A stretch of DNA of 64,000 bases from DAIDKA01 sp963726995 (GTDB taxonomy: Bacteria; Pseudomonadota; Gammaproteobacteria; Steroidobacterales; Steroidobacteraceae): contig CAVSEP010000005.1 in assembly GCA_963726995.1 (NCBI GenBank), positions 124,001 to 188,000 on the forward strand. The letters are read 5' to 3'. Positions within the stretch are counted from its first letter, which is position 1. The number at the start of each line of letters is the position of its first letter. Below are positions 62,230 to 64,000 of the stretch, piece by piece. A model generated the notes under the pieces. It did not search any database. It saw nothing but the letters and a program-made list of their open reading frames with translations, and had not been told where the DNA came from. The translations under genes were made by a program, and so were the position numbers.

Positions 62230-62560
62230 GCCGCTTGCCAGGATGCCCCCCAACGGCGGCGCCGCCGCCGCGGTGCTGGCCGCTGCGATCGGCGTTTGCA
62301 CACTCGGTGTCCTGGCGCTCGCCGGCGATGCATTGCCGGCGGTGGCGCACGCGCTGAATATCTGGCAGCCCACCGGTCCCCTCTCGGGCGTGACGGGCCT
62401 GGCCATCATCGTGTGGCTGGCGGTGTGGTTCACGCTCGCGCGCCGCTGGGCGTCACGGAACCTCAACTTTCGGCGTATCAATCTGATTGCCCTGGCGCTC
62501 ATCGTCGCCGGGGCGCTGCTGACGTTTCCGCCCTTCATGGATCTGCTGCAGGGCAAATAG
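62219..62560 (+). CDS. Three-TM membrane protein, 113 aa
   Basis: ATG at 62219 overlaps the previous gene by 11 bp. Helices: AAVLAAAIGVCTLGVLAL, LSGVTGLAIIVWLAVWFTLA and LIALALIVAGALLTFPPFMDLL, with WASRNLNFRRIN as the basic cytoplasmic loop. Unrecognised. It is probably a subunit partner of the 192-aa protein. Confidence 0.6.
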   Translation: MTSEPLARMPPNGGAAAAVLAAAIGVCTLGVLALAGDALPAVAHALNIWQPTGPLSGVTGLAIIVWLAVWFTLARRWASRNLNFRRINLIALALIVAGALLTFPPFMDLLQGK

Positions 62561-62565
62561 TCGCC

Positions 62566-63432
62566 ATGTCGCAGGGACTGACTTTATCCAGACGCATCCT
62601 GCGTGGAACCTGCATCGTGGCGGGAGTGCTCGCGCTGGCGGGTCGACTGGACCGCGCACTGGCCGGCCCGCCGTTCCAGACCGATGATCCTGAACCTGTG
62701 GAGCTGGGCCATTATGAGTTCTATGTGTTTGCGGCCAGCGACTCTACGCCGTTGGAAGAGGATCCAACCGGCCCGGCCTTCGAGTTCAACTGGGGCGCGT
62801 TGCCGAACACGCAGCTGCATGCCGTCCTGAGCTTCGGCGGTATCGACCCGTCGAACAATCCGCAATACCTGCCGTCCGGTTCCGGCCCCAGCGCCTACGG
62901 CCTGCTGGACACCGAGCTGGGCGTGAAGTACCGCTTCATCCAGCAAACCGATACGGTTCCTGAAGTGGGCGTATTTCCGATGATCGAGCTACCCACCGGC
63001 AGTGCGGCGCGCGGTCTGGGCTTGGGCAAGACCTGGTACAAGCTGCCGCTGTGGATTCAGAAGGACTTCGGGCCGTGGACCACCTATGGGGGTGGCGGCT
63101 ACCAGATCGTCAACCAGGACGGGTTCCGCAACTTCGGCTACGCGGGTTGGCTGCTGCAGCGGGATCTGGGCGAGAAGTGGACCCTGGGCGGGGAGGTTTG
63201 GTATCACGGTGCGGAAGGATCGGCGACCCCGCATACCCACGCGGCCACCCTGTTCGACTTTGGCGGCTATTACAATATCCGCAAGCCCGCCTTTCAGTTG
63301 CTGTTCTCGGTCGGCCACACGGTGGTCGGTCAGTCCGAGACTTACGCCTATGTGGGCCTGTATTGGACCTGGGGCGGCAAGGACGCTGCGGGGGCGGGCA
63401 GCCCGATCGCCTGGTCCATGACGGCAAAATGA
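62566..63432 (+). CDS. Outer-membrane beta-barrel-like protein, 288 aa
   Basis: The start at 62566 gives a short signal (GTCIVAGVLALAGRLDRALA). The mature protein has PFQTDDPEPVELGHYEFYVF and many amphipathic strands ending in aromatic residues (LGVKYRFIQQT, FPMIELPTG, GGEVWYHGAEGS, YAYVGLYWTWGG). The FQTDDPEPV opening is shared by transporter-like MetA/phenol-type barrel proteins. It comes 5 bp after the membrane-protein pair and ends in a strong bidirectional terminator. Confidence 0.7.
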   Translation: MSQGLTLSRRILRGTCIVAGVLALAGRLDRALAGPPFQTDDPEPVELGHYEFYVFAASDSTPLEEDPTGPAFEFNWGALPNTQLHAVLSFGGIDPSNNPQYLPSGSGPSAYGLLDTELGVKYRFIQQTDTVPEVGVFPMIELPTGSAARGLGLGKTWYKLPLWIQKDFGPWTTYGGGGYQIVNQDGFRNFGYAGWLLQRDLGEKWTLGGEVWYHGAEGSATPHTHAATLFDFGGYYNIRKPAFQLLFSVGHTVVGQSETYAYVGLYWTWGGKDAAGAGSPIAWSMTAK

Positions 63433-63434
63433 CA

Positions 63435-63469
63435 CCCGCCCGGAAGCCGCGAACGGGCTTCCGGGCGGG
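63435..63469. terminator. Bidirectional terminator between convergent genes
   Basis: CCCGCCCGGAAGCC (63435-63448) and GGCTTCCGGGCGGG (63456-63469) form a 14-bp perfect stem with a 7-nt loop. Confidence 0.75.
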
Positions 63470-63503
63470 CGCGATGCACAACCCAGCGCCGTGGGGCGAA
63501 GGG

Positions 63504-64000
63504 TTACTTCTGCAGCGGGTAGATGCGGAAGGAAGCCATGCCTTCGAACATCCCGGCAGCCGGGGAGCCGCCGACACCGGTAAACAAGGTGCGCTGGATG
63601 TAGCCGGCCTGCAGGCCGAACTGAGCGTTGCCCAGCGCGCCATGGTAGAACTTCCACCAGAATCCGCCGGTGACCTCGTCCACCTTCTGATTCTGGCCGG
63701 AGCAGCTTCCACCGAGCGTATAGCAGCCGCTATTGGTCAGCGTCGGGGCGCCCAGGCCGTAGTAGTACGGGCCCACGGTGGCCGTGCTGTACTGGTACAG
63801 CGTGCGGGCCTGCTGCTCACGGCCGGCGTACAGGTAGGTCTGCAGGGCCGGGGTCGGGTTGTAGATGAGGCCAGCCAGAACCTGGTATTCCTGCACGGGC
63901 GCCAGCTGGCCATCGGGCTTCACAACCACATCATTCAGCGAGGCGGAGCCGTAGCGGGCGATGCCCTTGCCGACCAGGGCACTGAGCTGGAAGGTCAGCA
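63504..64000 (-). CDS. Outer-membrane barrel protein, 5' part outside the window
   Basis: The frame is open from the window's right edge (LTFQLSALVGKGIARYGSASLND...) to the stop at 63504, so only the C-terminal 165 or so residues are seen. Strands such as LAGLIYNPTPALQTYLYAGREQ, GGFWWKFYHGALGNAQFGLQAGYIQRTLF and FEGMASFRIYPLQK end in the aromatic/Lys pattern of barrel proteins. A CYTLGGSC pair could form a disulphide loop. The family is not assignable from this fragment. Confidence 0.6.
   Translation of the reverse strand, partial: LTFQLSALVGKGIARYGSASLNDVVVKPDGQLAPVQEYQVLAGLIYNPTPALQTYLYAGREQQARTLYQYSTATVGPYYYGLGAPTLTNSGCYTLGGSCSGQNQKVDEVTGGFWWKFYHGALGNAQFGLQAGYIQRTLFTGVGGSPAAGMFEGMASFRIYPLQK

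Overview
The window is high-GC chromosomal DNA from a proteobacterium, most likely a gammaproteobacterium near the Xanthomonadales/Nevskiales/Steroidobacterales. This is inferred from the housekeeping set (dusA, GTP-type pckG, dinG, tsaB, phoBR, phoU, dsbB, dapE, pstSCAB), the TonB/PKHD iron-uptake pair and the codon use. No rRNA, tRNA, CRISPR array or intact insertion sequence was found.

Layout. (1) 1-5720, all on +: a caspase-like peptidase with a WD40 repeat (5' end outside the window), then four secreted proteins. Two of these are cysteine-patterned repeat proteins, one built from seven near-identical 120-bp units. (2) 5911-7236: aldehyde dehydrogenase. (3) 7410-38920: a region of about 31.5 kb bounded by two copies of a dusA 5'-end sequence (CCCATGATGGAyTGGAyCGA). 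TGTCTCC-type repeats lie just inside both ends, and a catalytic-domain-less tyrosine integrase sits next to dusA. I read it as a decayed, composite integrative element in dusA. Its cargo is a VapBC-like toxin-antitoxin pair and a broken MazEF-like pair (7567-8848); a wHTH-kinase-TPR transmembrane regulator followed by an overlapping gene series for exported proteins of about 1100 and 1300 aa, two OmpA-like lipid/peptidoglycan-envelope proteins and three small secreted proteins (9003-23970); an acetyltransferase and small relics (24185-25604); and a copper/heavy-metal block (25908-38028).

The metal block contains a CueO-like oxidase, a truncated Zn/Cd-type P-ATPase fused head-to-head with a truncated TetR gene, copD-copC, a CnrY/CnrX/CnrH-like anti-sigma, sensor and ECF sigma trio, copA-copB, and an opposing operon of a Met-rich periplasmic protein, a YHS protein, a DUF5676 membrane protein and a second-type FtsH. 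(4) 38796-49890: core genes dusA, cyclase-FHA, pckG, dinG, tsaB, phoB-phoR, an LpxH-like phosphoesterase, phoU and dsbB. (5) 49887-56708: dapE, then the phosphate-uptake operon pstS-C-A-B1-B2-phoU2 behind a three-repeat Pho box. (6) 56719-64000: a nine-heme cytochrome, a PKHD dioxygenase with a TonB receptor, a small membrane/outer-membrane operon, and part of a barrel protein.

PhoR/PhoB should sense low phosphate and switch on the Pst transporter, with the two PhoU proteins as negative modulators. The copper block combines periplasmic oxidation, binding and sequestration with its own sigma-factor switch. Several conserved genes (dinG, dusA, dsbB, the TonB receptor, the YHS gene) carry single frameshifts, two of them at C5 runs. 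These may be assembly indels rather than true decay.
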